A stretch of 42,765 nucleotides of DNA from JAUXFK01 sp034189035 (lineage in GTDB: Bacteria > Desulfobacterota > UBA8473), in NCBI GenBank assembly GCA_034189035.1, contig JAXHVA010000036.1:1-42765 (forward strand). The letters are read 5' to 3'. The translations under genes were made by a program, and so were the position numbers. Below, one piece after another: positions 17,673-27,300 of the stretch. How positions within the stretch are numbered: position 1 is the stretch's first letter; the number at the start of each line of letters is the position of its first letter. The notes under the pieces were generated by a model. The model ran no database searches, was not told the DNA's origin, and saw only the letters and a list, made by a program, of their open reading frames with translations.

Positions 17673-18564
17673 ATGAATATGGTCTTCTCTCTCATATCCG
17701 GCGGTTGGTAGACGCTTCTCCTTCAGCCTACCGGGCAATATCACACTCACTGAGAAGCAGGCCATTACCCGCAGCCTCCTTGCCTTTGGAGCAAGTATTG
17801 ACGAGATCAATGCAGCAAGGAAGCACATATTGTCATGCAAAGGCGGGAAGATAGCGATAGTGGCATTCCCTGAGACCATTGTCAACCTGACGCTTTCCGA
17901 TATAGTGGGATACAGGATGAACGTGATCGCATCCGGGTCTTTTGTCCCTGACACCTTTACATAAAAGGACGTCTCGATGATTTTCAAGAAATATGACCTT
18001 AAAGATCCTCCCCTGGAGATTCGAAAGCATTTTACCATGAGCGTTCAGGACCAAATGCACGAAATGCCCAAGAAGGATGATCCCATATTTGAGCATGTCT
18101 TCAATATTATCGTGGGCAGTAGTATACTGGCACTGGAGGTGGAAAGGGACAAGGCTGAAGTGCTGAGCTACAAAACCCTTATCTTCTCTTCCATGCTTGA
18201 AGGAGAAACCAGGGAAGTGATCAGGATCCACAGTGCCATTGCAAAGGAGATACTGAAGACAGGTCGCCCCATTGAGATTCCTGTCTGTATCATTTCAGGG
18301 GATGAAATCAGTGTGGCCATTCAGGGAAAGGTTCTGGGGACAGGAATCTGGAATTCTGTCTTGTAGCCGCCCTGGACTTGTCGGAACTCTCCCCCAAGAT
18401 GGTTATCCTCAGTGGGGGGAACAGATGGAAATAACGGACCTACGGATGCAGCCAGTGCCGTGGGGGATCCGACAGGAAACTTTTTGAGAACGTGACTAAC
18501 CAAAACCAACATGATGGATGTGAGACTGGTGCTGATCCGGCAAGCATCTGTTCGTCCGGCCTGA
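17673..18564 (+). pseudogene. Broken glycerate 2-kinase (MOFRL family) remnant
   Basis: Pieces of one glycerate kinase appear in order but in different frames. MVFSLISGG (17676 on) hits TAG at about 17709. LPGNITLTEKQ...GASIDEINAARKH...VIASGSFVPDT stops with TAA at 17962-17964. From 17977, a 129-residue stretch contains FEHVFNIIVGS, MLEGETREV.RIHSAIAKEI and ISGDEISVAIQGK. The frame then shifts near 18335 to RNLEFCLVAALDLSEL, shifts again near 18420 to GTDGNNGPTDAASAVGD, and after TGA at 18487 ends with TKTNMMDVRLVLIR. The N-terminal quarter and some 40 residues before the C-terminus are missing. Glycerate kinases normally have about 430-450 residues. AAGGAG still precedes 17673. Several independent lesions plus deletions argue for real decay rather than sequencing error. 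Confidence 0.85.
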
Positions 18565-18612
18565 CGTTGAGTAAAAAAATCGATAAAATAAGTACAGAAA
18601 GGAGGAGATCAT

Positions 18613-19875
18613 ATGACAGACTTTCATCAGGAGGGAATGATTACAACCCTCCATTCTCTTTACGAAGCCTTTGATCATGAGGAATACCTTATAAATCTTG
18701 AAAAGAAACTCGAAGAGTACTCACGCCATCTGTGTATTAGTCTATTACTTCCATCTTTATTCTCTGAGATAGAGAACCCCCAGGTACTCAATCGAATCAT
18801 AGACAATATTCAGGAGGTTCAGTATCTCCACAGAGTTGTTGTGGCACTGGGCGGTGCAACTGAAGAGACACAATTTCGGGAGGCCAAAGAATATTTTGGA
18901 AGACTCCGAACGCACAATCGCGATCTTAAAGTGATATGGGTGGAAGGCCCGCGTATACAGAGCGTATTGCAGGAGATCGAAAAGAGGGATATCCCGACCG
19001 GAATTCAGGGGAAGGGCCAGTCGGTCTGGATTGCCCTGGGATATCTCTTTGCAAAAGAAGACTGTGATGTTATAGCATTGCACGACTGCGATATCGTTAC
19101 CTATGATCGGATCCTTTTAGGACGTCTCATAGAGCCCACTGTGAACCCAAACAATGATTTTGAATTCTGTAAGGGATACTATGCCCGGATATCTCCTTTA
19201 GAACGGGCCATGAAGGGGAGAGTCACGAGACTCTTTGTAACGCCCTTTGTTGATGTTATGAGCAGGATCATGCATGAAAGGGGATTGGAGCAACTGAGCC
19301 AATTTTTTACCTATCATCGTACTTTTAACTATCCACTGGCAGGGGAATTCAGCTTTATGACCCGATTGGCTCGAGGGATAAATATCGCATATGATTGGGG
19401 GCTGGAGGTGAGCACCCTCTCCGAAGTATACCAGAGGGTCATGAAACAAAAGATCGCCCAGATCGATCTGGTCAAAAACTATGAGCACAAGCATCAGGAT
19501 ATCTCCACTGATAATGAAAACAAAGGGCTCCATAGGATGGTAATAGACATTGCTAAGTTCTACTTGAACTATATTCGATCTCATGGCTTTCGGTTGGATG
19601 ATTCTATTGTGGATATGATTCTTCACAGTTACTATATAAATGCTCTGAAATTTATAAAAAACTATAGCGACGATGCAGAGGTGAACAATCTGGTTTTTGA
19701 CCGGTACCAGGAAGAGCTAACGGCGAAGCACTTCCGCGGCTTCTTATGGACCGCATGGGAACAGGTTAAAGGACCCCATAAGAGTACACTCATCCCCTCA
19801 TGGAACCGTGTACTCTACAGTATTCCAAGTGTATATTCCCAGCTTCTTGAGGCAGTAGAAAAAGACAATTCATAG
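18613..19875 (+). CDS. Glucosyl-3-phosphoglycerate synthase-like glycosyltransferase (GpgS-like)
   Basis: A 420-residue GT-A glycosyltransferase resembling the GT81 enzymes that transfer glucose from a nucleotide sugar to 3-phosphoglycerate, the first step to glucosylglycerate. Landmarks are GKGQSVWIALGYL (about 135), the metal-binding DxD in HDCDIVT (about 158), CKGYYARI, RGR-like KGRVTRLFVTP, YPLAGEFSFM (about 238) and the YDWGLEVSTL turn. A C-terminal helical extension beyond residue 300 is longer than in mycobacterial GpgS. AAAGGAGGAG lies 6 bases before the ATG. It is 34 bases from glgA and probably cotranscribed with it. Other products, such as a mannosyl or glycolipid product, cannot be excluded. 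Confidence 0.75.
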   Translation: MTDFHQEGMITTLHSLYEAFDHEEYLINLEKKLEEYSRHLCISLLLPSLFSEIENPQVLNRIIDNIQEVQYLHRVVVALGGATEETQFREAKEYFGRLRTHNRDLKVIWVEGPRIQSVLQEIEKRDIPTGIQGKGQSVWIALGYLFAKEDCDVIALHDCDIVTYDRILLGRLIEPTVNPNNDFEFCKGYYARISPLERAMKGRVTRLFVTPFVDVMSRIMHERGLEQLSQFFTYHRTFNYPLAGEFSFMTRLARGINIAYDWGLEVSTLSEVYQRVMKQKIAQIDLVKNYEHKHQDISTDNENKGLHRMVIDIAKFYLNYIRSHGFRLDDSIVDMILHSYYINALKFIKNYSDDAEVNNLVFDRYQEELTAKHFRGFLWTAWEQVKGPHKSTLIPSWNRVLYSIPSVYSQLLEAVEKDNS

Positions 19876-19909
19876 AACCCTATGAGAGCAAGACATATAA
19901 GGAGTATTA

Positions 19910-21379
19910 ATGTCGGAAAAGAATTTGAGGATCCTTTTTATATCACCGGAAGCAGTTCCCTTTGCCAAGACCGGTGGGCTTGCCGATGTGTCGGGTAGCT
20001 TACCTGCAGCATTGAAAAAACTGGGCATGAATATACGCATGGTACTGCCGTTCTATCGTATCGTCAAAAACAGGAATTTCTATGTACATCCCTTGATCGA
20101 TGATCTCGAGATCCCCCTGGGTGCGGAAAAACTCATTTCAAGGGTCATGGAAACCAAATCCGAAGAGGAGGTGCCTGTATATCTGATTGAGCGGGAAGAC
20201 CTCTATGACCGCCCCAATCTCTATGGCAGCACTGAAGGTGATTATTACGATAACCTTGAGCGCTTTACCTATTTTGCATATGGGGCGCTTCGTATTGCGG
20301 AAACCCTCGATTTTAAACCTGACATCGTACACTGCCATGATTGGCAGACGGGTCTTATTCCGGCCTTGTTAAAAGGGCCTTTTCATAGTTCTACTTCGTT
20401 TTCCGACACTTCCACTGTCTTTACAATTCACAACATCGGATATCAGGGTCTCTTTCCAGCAGATCGACTCCCGATGACAGGTCTTCGTCCAGACGAATTC
20501 TTTCACCTTGAAGGGATTGAATACTGGGGCAAAATCAGCTTACTCAAGGCCGGGATCGTATATGCCGATGCTGTTACGACGGTCAGCGAAAAGTACGCAG
20601 AGGAAATCCAGACTCCCGAATTTGGCATGGGAATGGAAGGGATTCTCTCTAAACGCAGAACATCTCTTTTTGGAATTCTTAACGGAACTGACTATAAACA
20701 CTGGGATCCGGCGAGTGATCCCCATATCCACATGAACTATGATTCAAAAAAAATGGAGGGGAAACAGAGTTGCAAGGAGAGCCTTTTCCAGGAGCTGAGT
20801 CTGGATCCTGCTTTCATGAAGAGGCCTTTGCTTGGGGTCGTCTCCAGGCTCGATGCTCAGAAAGGACTCGACCTTTTGGTGAGCATCCTGGAGGACATTC
20901 TCAGATTGGACGTGAGTCTGGTTGTGCTCGCCTCGAAGGACAAACATATTCAACAAGAGATTCTGAATATGAAAAAACGTGCTCCAAGCCGTATAGCTCT
21001 TTTTATCGGCTTCAATGAGCCCCTTGCCCATCGTATCATAGCAGGAGCGGACATTTTTCTGATTCCCTCACGCTATGAACCCTGTGGGCTTACACAGATG
21101 TATGCCCTGAAGTACGGAACGATCCCTGTTGTGCGGGCAACCGGGGGACTTGAAGACACGATTACCGCCTTCAATCCCGAAAGAGGCGAAGGGAACGGAT
21201 TCAAGTTCGACCTTTATGAACCCACTGCTTTGCTAGGTGCCATACGACAGGCTGTTGAGATCTTTCAGGACCCAAAATCATGGAATCAGATCATGGCAAA
21301 TAGTATGAAGGTGGATTTCTCGTGGAACCGATCTGCAGGCAGATACATGGAGCTTTACCGCTCCATTATAAAAGAATAA
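19910..21379 (+). CDS. glgA: Glycogen synthase (ADP-glucose:glucan glucosyltransferase)
   Basis: GT5 enzyme that elongates alpha-1,4-glucan from ADP-glucose. The 489-residue length is typical. The N-terminal ADP-glucose site KTGGL is at 20-24, followed by ADVSGSLP. The central HCHDWQTGL and the C-terminal IPSRYEPCGLTQMYALKYGTIP (catalytic Glu in EPCGL) with the second glycine motif RATGGLEDT are all intact. AAGGAG lies upstream of the ATG. It is the last gene of the long plus-strand run and faces the tamA gene convergently across 53 bases. Its substrate is made by glgC on the opposite strand at 32943-34223. Confidence 0.96.
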   Translation: MSEKNLRILFISPEAVPFAKTGGLADVSGSLPAALKKLGMNIRMVLPFYRIVKNRNFYVHPLIDDLEIPLGAEKLISRVMETKSEEEVPVYLIEREDLYDRPNLYGSTEGDYYDNLERFTYFAYGALRIAETLDFKPDIVHCHDWQTGLIPALLKGPFHSSTSFSDTSTVFTIHNIGYQGLFPADRLPMTGLRPDEFFHLEGIEYWGKISLLKAGIVYADAVTTVSEKYAEEIQTPEFGMGMEGILSKRRTSLFGILNGTDYKHWDPASDPHIHMNYDSKKMEGKQSCKESLFQELSLDPAFMKRPLLGVVSRLDAQKGLDLLVSILEDILRLDVSLVVLASKDKHIQQEILNMKKRAPSRIALFIGFNEPLAHRIIAGADIFLIPSRYEPCGLTQMYALKYGTIPVVRATGGLEDTITAFNPERGEGNGFKFDLYEPTALLGAIRQAVEIFQDPKSWNQIMANSMKVDFSWNRSAGRYMELYRSIIKE

Positions 21380-21432
21380 TACTTTTCTTTCCATCTTCAT
21401 AATTTTCATATTCAGCACCCTGGCATTCATTA

Positions 21433-24300
21433 CTAAAATGTATACCCCAATGAAAAATGGAGTCTGCCCGAGTCTTCTTTCTCTTCTCTATCGAGTTTTG
21501 TCCCGTAAAGAAAACCGATAGCGCCTATAGGAGTGATATAACGTAGCCCACCTCCCACTGATGATCGAAATCGTTCCGAGCCTGTTTCATCAAGTGTGTT
21601 GCTGACAGATCCTATGTCATAGAATGCCGTCAGTTCGAAGTTGTGGCTTATATCCATCCTTGCCTCTATGCTCCCTGCCACTGCAGTTCGTCCTCCTAAG
21701 GGATCCCCTTCTGCGTCAAAACGAAGCAGATTTTCTTCAAACCCTCTTACATCAAGGGTGCCGCCTAGGAAGAAGAGCTGATCTTCGGGAATATTTTCTT
21801 CAGACCCGTATGGATCAATATGCCCTGCTCTGCCCAAAAACGCAAAGGTCACCCAGGAAAGAGGAGAGACATACGACCTGATATCAAATCGGTATTTCAA
21901 AAAATCATCGAGAGAGTTTTCAATGCCCTTGGAGATATCAATGGAAAAGGAAGAGAAGATACCCTTTTTGGGACGAACGAATGAGTCCCTGGTGTCAAAA
22001 TTAATGGAAGGCGTCGTTACCTGGATTGTCCTTGGATCGAATTGATCATTTTCTCTTTCGGTCGTTTCCGGTTTAACGTTCTTTGAATCAAGGTTGAATT
22101 GCTCCTTTCGTTCCAGACTGAAATTCAACCCGGTTATTATATGTTGAAACCATTTTCGTGTAAATCCCAAAGACGAACCGTATGTCATAGCCCCAAAATC
22201 CTGGTTGAATTCTTCTGTCCGTTCTGAAAAGAGGCTGAAAGCGGCGGATATCCGCGACCCCAAGAATCTCGGTTCTTTTATCCCGGCTTCTGCCCGATAG
22301 CCGATCTGACTCAACTCCCCTTCAAGCCAGCCGTCCTTGTTCCTGCCGAAGAGATTATGGTCTCCGGTTCTTGCATCGACAAAAAATCCCCTCTGGCTTT
22401 CATATCCACCGCCCGCTTCCATATAATACGGCTCTTTTTCTTCGACTTCAACGAAGATATCTACCCTTTCCCTCTTCTCTTTCAAACCGATTGTTTTCAA
22501 CTGAACCGAGTTGAGAATGCCGAGGTTTCGTATGTTTCTCTGCCCCTCAACAATATGTGCCAATGAAAAGGGGGTTCCAGGTTCGATCTCAAACTCATTC
22601 TCTAGGATATTCTTCCTGGTTCTTAAATTACCCGTATAGTATATTCCCCCGATGATCACATGCGGGCCTTCATCAATTGTATATATCAATTCAGCTTTTG
22701 ACCTGTCCTGGCTGATTGAAAACTCTCCTTTCACATCCACATGAGGATATCCTTTCTCAGAAATCAACGCAGACAGCTCATTTTCATCACTTCGGATCAT
22801 ATATTTTCGAAAAGGCTCCCCCTCTTTCAACTGAATAACACCATACAGTTCCACAGTTGAAAGTACGGTTGTTCCTCTGAACTCCACTGAAGAGATAAGG
22901 GTTTGTACACCTTCTTCAATCACAATAGACAGGGTCACACCGCTCTTGTCTGGACTCCATACGACATTTCCCTTCACCTGTATGTTCATATATCCATATT
23001 TGAGATAAAGCCCCTTGACGGCAATCAGGTCTTCTTCAAATGTCTCTGAAATGAAGATTCCTTTTTCAAAGATACCGGGCAACCTTGTCAGCATCTGCCT
23101 TTTGATCTTTTCATCATCAAAGACCGTATTTCCGACAATATCGATTGAACGGACAATGGAACGGGGCCCTTCATCAATGATAAGTCGGAATGGCCGTATT
23201 GTTTTTTCATCAACAATCCTTGTTGCCTCTTCCTCTACCTTCACACTGGTGTGGAGAAACCCGGCCTTTTTGTAACGCTCTTTAATCTTTCTCACGGTCT
23301 TCTTCAGTCCCAGTCTGTCTCTGTTTCCTTTTTTGAAAAGAATCAAGTCCTTTCTGAGGGTCATATCCCAGAACTCTTCATTGGAGACAAATTTGATATT
23401 ATACTGAGAACCCTCATCAATAACAACCAGGATAGAGACATCTCTTTCCCGGGCATCCTTTTGGACAGTAAAGTCAATATGAACATCCGGATATCCTTTT
23501 TTCCAGTAATATCGGATGAGTTTCTTTATATCTTTTTTCAGTTTTTCTTCAATGAAGCGACCGGAACTTCCGGGCATAAAGGCCGAACGCCATGTGCTCA
23601 TCTTTAACTTGAGAGTCATATCTGAAAATGCCCGATTGCCTGTGATTTCGAGTCGTTTCAGAGGAGAGTACGGCCCTTTTTCAATGTCCACATATACTAC
23701 GAAGAATTTGTCTTCAGGGGTTATCTTATATGTCACACGCACCGTTGGAGATGGAAATCCCTGCCGTTTCAGGAGTGTCTCTATCAAAGCGGCTTGCTCT
23801 TGAAATTCTTCCTCAATAAATATATTCCCAGGATAGATGGTCATTGCATTGAGGATCTCGCGTTTAAAGAATGGATATTGTCCCCTGATCTTTACGTCTT
23901 TGATAAATCTGCGGGGACTGACATGAAAAATGAGGGCCACCCCATCCTTTTCCTTTGAGAGATCAACGGTGATTTGGCGAAACCTTTTGGAGGTCTGCAA
24001 AGACTCTATGGACTCTTTCAGACGTCTTTCACAGTACGTTTCTCCCTCACGCATAAGGATCAAGCTCCGTGCCATATCATTCAACTCCCGTTTATTACCG
24101 AAAAAATTTCTCACATCAACAACAATATTGGAAATAACTGGAATTCCACTTGAGGAATCAAGAGCCCCTTCATCCCCAGCCACTGCAAGACCAAAAAATC
24201 CTGCAACAAAGAGAAAGAAGCCTGCTATGAAGCTCAGCGGAAACCTCTTTGCATGTCCTCTTGTGAATACCCGTTTTTGACTTGTAGAGAAATTATCCAT
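21433..24300 (-). CDS. BamA/TamA-family outer membrane protein assembly factor
   Basis: A 955-residue Omp85 protein. A signal sequence (about 20-42) is followed by roughly seven POTRA domains to residue 590; their repeated GxKxI(E)GN-like strands are visible as VKIRGQYPF, LEITGNRAFSD, IDIVGNTVFDD, VEFRGTTVLS and IYYTGNLRT. The C-terminal 16-strand barrel starts at YYMEAGGGYES and contains the lid-lock-like VRGFEENLL. It ends in LHFSLGYTF, with the terminal Phe typical of outer-membrane barrels. The gene starts 2 bases after the tamB stop without a strong site of its own, so it is translationally coupled. Pairing with TamB favours a TamA-like role, although the POTRA number (TamA has three, BamA five) is unusual. 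Confidence 0.9.
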   Translation of the reverse strand: MDNFSTSQKRVFTRGHAKRFPLSFIAGFFLFVAGFFGLAVAGDEGALDSSSGIPVISNIVVDVRNFFGNKRELNDMARSLILMREGETYCERRLKESIESLQTSKRFRQITVDLSKEKDGVALIFHVSPRRFIKDVKIRGQYPFFKREILNAMTIYPGNIFIEEEFQEQAALIETLLKRQGFPSPTVRVTYKITPEDKFFVVYVDIEKGPYSPLKRLEITGNRAFSDMTLKLKMSTWRSAFMPGSSGRFIEEKLKKDIKKLIRYYWKKGYPDVHIDFTVQKDARERDVSILVVIDEGSQYNIKFVSNEEFWDMTLRKDLILFKKGNRDRLGLKKTVRKIKERYKKAGFLHTSVKVEEEATRIVDEKTIRPFRLIIDEGPRSIVRSIDIVGNTVFDDEKIKRQMLTRLPGIFEKGIFISETFEEDLIAVKGLYLKYGYMNIQVKGNVVWSPDKSGVTLSIVIEEGVQTLISSVEFRGTTVLSTVELYGVIQLKEGEPFRKYMIRSDENELSALISEKGYPHVDVKGEFSISQDRSKAELIYTIDEGPHVIIGGIYYTGNLRTRKNILENEFEIEPGTPFSLAHIVEGQRNIRNLGILNSVQLKTIGLKEKRERVDIFVEVEEKEPYYMEAGGGYESQRGFFVDARTGDHNLFGRNKDGWLEGELSQIGYRAEAGIKEPRFLGSRISAAFSLFSERTEEFNQDFGAMTYGSSLGFTRKWFQHIITGLNFSLERKEQFNLDSKNVKPETTERENDQFDPRTIQVTTPSINFDTRDSFVRPKKGIFSSFSIDISKGIENSLDDFLKYRFDIRSYVSPLSWVTFAFLGRAGHIDPYGSEENIPEDQLFFLGGTLDVRGFEENLLRFDAEGDPLGGRTAVAGSIEARMDISHNFELTAFYDIGSVSNTLDETGSERFRSSVGGGLRYITPIGAIGFLYGTKLDREEKEDSGRLHFSLGYTF

Positions 24301-24302
24301 CT

Positions 24303-27300
24303 TTAACGAAATTCCACTTTGAATCTGAGCACTCCGCCAAACATGCCTCTGCTGTCCTGAAAGCCATTCATATAGATATTCTCAAGGAATTTATACTCTG
24401 CAATGGCACGCTGACTGATCTCGCCGTCCTTGGTTTCCGTAGCATACTTCACTGTCATTCTTCTGGAAAGATTCTTGCCTACTGTGACTTTGATACGGTC
24501 CGAAGCCTCTTCACCCTCTTCGTCCTGAGTCTCCACCTCCAGGATATCTATTCCCGCAGCTCTTTTTATATCCTCTCCAAATGTTGATGCGATGAGTTCC
24601 GCAAGCAACTGTTCCGTAGTTTTCGCAGTCCCCCCCTCCCCTTCAATTACCTCATGTGCGGTCTTTCCCAGCAAAAGAAGAGAGAGGATGTCTTCATCTT
24701 CTTCCGCAGGATCAGAGGTGAGTTTCAATACAAGCTCATCGGGTGTACCGGAAATCTCCAGGAAGATCATCCAGTTTCTTATTTGGACCTCGCTTGTTAT
24801 GTCTATGACAGGTTCTATTTTATATGGATTGATAAAGTCGATCACTCCCTTCTTTACAACAAATGTTTTTTTCTGGTAATTGATGGTTCCCGTGTCGATA
24901 TTTGCCCGACCGCTCATGACCGGGTTGCCTATGTTCCCTGAGATATGAAGATCGGGAGTTATCTCAAGAATTGCTAAATTGTTGTCTACAAGAAAAGGGT
25001 TGCGACGTTTAACGGAGATATTGAGCCCCATATTCCTGAGAAGGGGATACATTATCTCCTTTGGCGGGAGCGGCTCTTCACGCTTTTTCTGTGGAACCAA
25101 TGAAATCAGGCTGATTTTCACATCTTTGAAATATGTTCCTTCAAGGACAATCAACTCTCCTTCCATCATCGATTTTTCCCGATCTCCATGAATCTTCAGC
25201 TCTGTGTTGAACAATACTTTAAGCATATCCGGAAGTTCCAGAGGAACAGCATTTGCATCGAGATTTACATATACTTTTACCGGCTGGAACTTGTCCATAT
25301 CTACCCTTCCTTCGAGTACAAAACGACCCGTATCTATCTTCCCCATGAGACCATCGATGGTTATGGCTTCCGGCGAGATGAGGATCCTTCCGTTTAAACC
25401 GTTGAGTCTCTGTGGTATGTAAGGGATTATTAATGATACATTTTTCACATCAACTTCAGCTTCAATACGAGGGCTGTCCCTGGTTCCTTCTATAGTGCCG
25501 AACAGAAGGATATCTCCCATCACATCAGGAAAATCCTCAAAAAAAGGCCTTGCTGTTTCCAGTGGGATTCGCCCTTTGATCCCGATGGAAAGCGGCCCGT
25601 CCAACTCCCCCTGCCCCTGGACATCAACCCATCCCTTTTCCGCAAGGCTGACATGAAGCACTGGGATATGGAACTGCCCCTCTTTTACTGAGACATTGAA
25701 ATCCTGAGTACGCATTATTTCTTTGCCCTTAAAAAAAAGTTTCATCTTCGACATATCAGCATGCAATGAGACTCTATCCATTGCTTCCATGTTTCCTGTG
25801 GCATCGACCCTTCCTGTTGCGGTCCCGGTTAAAAGTGGCAGGTTTGCCATTTCAAGGTACGGATGAAGATCTGTTTCATCAAGAAGGAGAGAAAGAGAAA
25901 ACCCCTTCTCCTTCAGGTGAAATGATCCCTGAAAATCAAAGTTCACCCCCCCCTGAATACGAGCCAGGTGATCATGAAGATCAAGACGAATCAATGAATT
26001 ATCCAAGGCCTTTCCCTGAACCATCATCTCACTCAGGCTGATCTCGCCCTCAATTTCCGGGTCGTTAAATGTGCCTTTCCCTGAAATTCGAAGCGCTATT
26101 TTACCGTCACCTATATCCCGGTCTCGTACCCAGTCGATGTTATGCAATGAGAACCCCTCGGATATAAGTGTCATCTGAAAAGCCTCTTCAGTGGAAATCC
26201 ACCCTGAGGCCTCAATCCGTTCCTCCAGATCGAGGTCGATCACAAACGGAGCAAACCAAACTTTTTGTCTGTCAAGTCTGGATTTCAATCGGATCTCACT
26301 GAGTTTCTGCACACCCAGGTCAATATTTTTCCCATGAAGATTGATCGTTCCGACCGGTTCCTTTACTGTCCCCTTACAGTGGATATCTATAGAAAACCTT
26401 CCTTTGATATGGTCCAGAAAATCTTCCAGGAGAATTCTCTTTCCTTGGAGATCCAAGTGAAAGGCAGGATCTTTCGATACTGTCATCGATTCAGGATCAA
26501 TGACCTGTGCTGTTCCTGATGCATGAAAAGACGAACTCCTATTATGAAGCTTGAGTGTGTCAAGAAAGAGCTTCCCGCCAGAAAACCTCAGATCAATGAC
26601 TAGATCACCAATCCTAGCAGCCTCTACTTTGACCCCCTTCCCCCTTAAAGAGAGATCAGCTTCCAAAGCCGTAACACTGCCTGTAAGTCTGAGCTGTCCA
26701 TCTGCTGTGCCGTTTATCATTCTGTCTTCAAGGAAATGAACAACCTGTAGGTTGTTAAAAAGAAAAGAGAAGTTCAGCGGCATCGAAGGAGCAAGTTTAA
26801 AAGAATCCGTAAACATCTGGATCCATCCAGCGCCCCTGACCGCAGAGTCTTGATTTTCAAGTTCAAGTAATGAGGCCGAAACTCTTCCTGATGAATCAAG
26901 TACGGCATCGAGATGAATATCGCCAATTGTTACCCCTTCGTAACGGAGCTGATATCCCTGTAAAAAACAATCAATAATAGGGGTTTTTATTGAACCTGAG
27001 ATATCGGCTCTCAGTTCGAGTTGCCCTTGTATATCTTCCATTGTAAAAGCGGATGTGATTTCCGCAAGGTTCGGCAGATCCGATACAAGCGTTGCCCTTA
27101 CCTCATATGAAGTGAGGTCAAAAAGACCTTCTCCATGAACCTTGATGGCGTCTGTTTCAACGTCAATACGTCTGATCGACACAACCCCTTTATCCAAGTA
27201 AGCAATACTCTTCAGGTGGATATCGATTGGAGAGGCATCATGAATTGTCCTGACCTCTTTTGCAAAGAGTTGCATTTCGAGCTTTGCTGAGAGGTTATCA

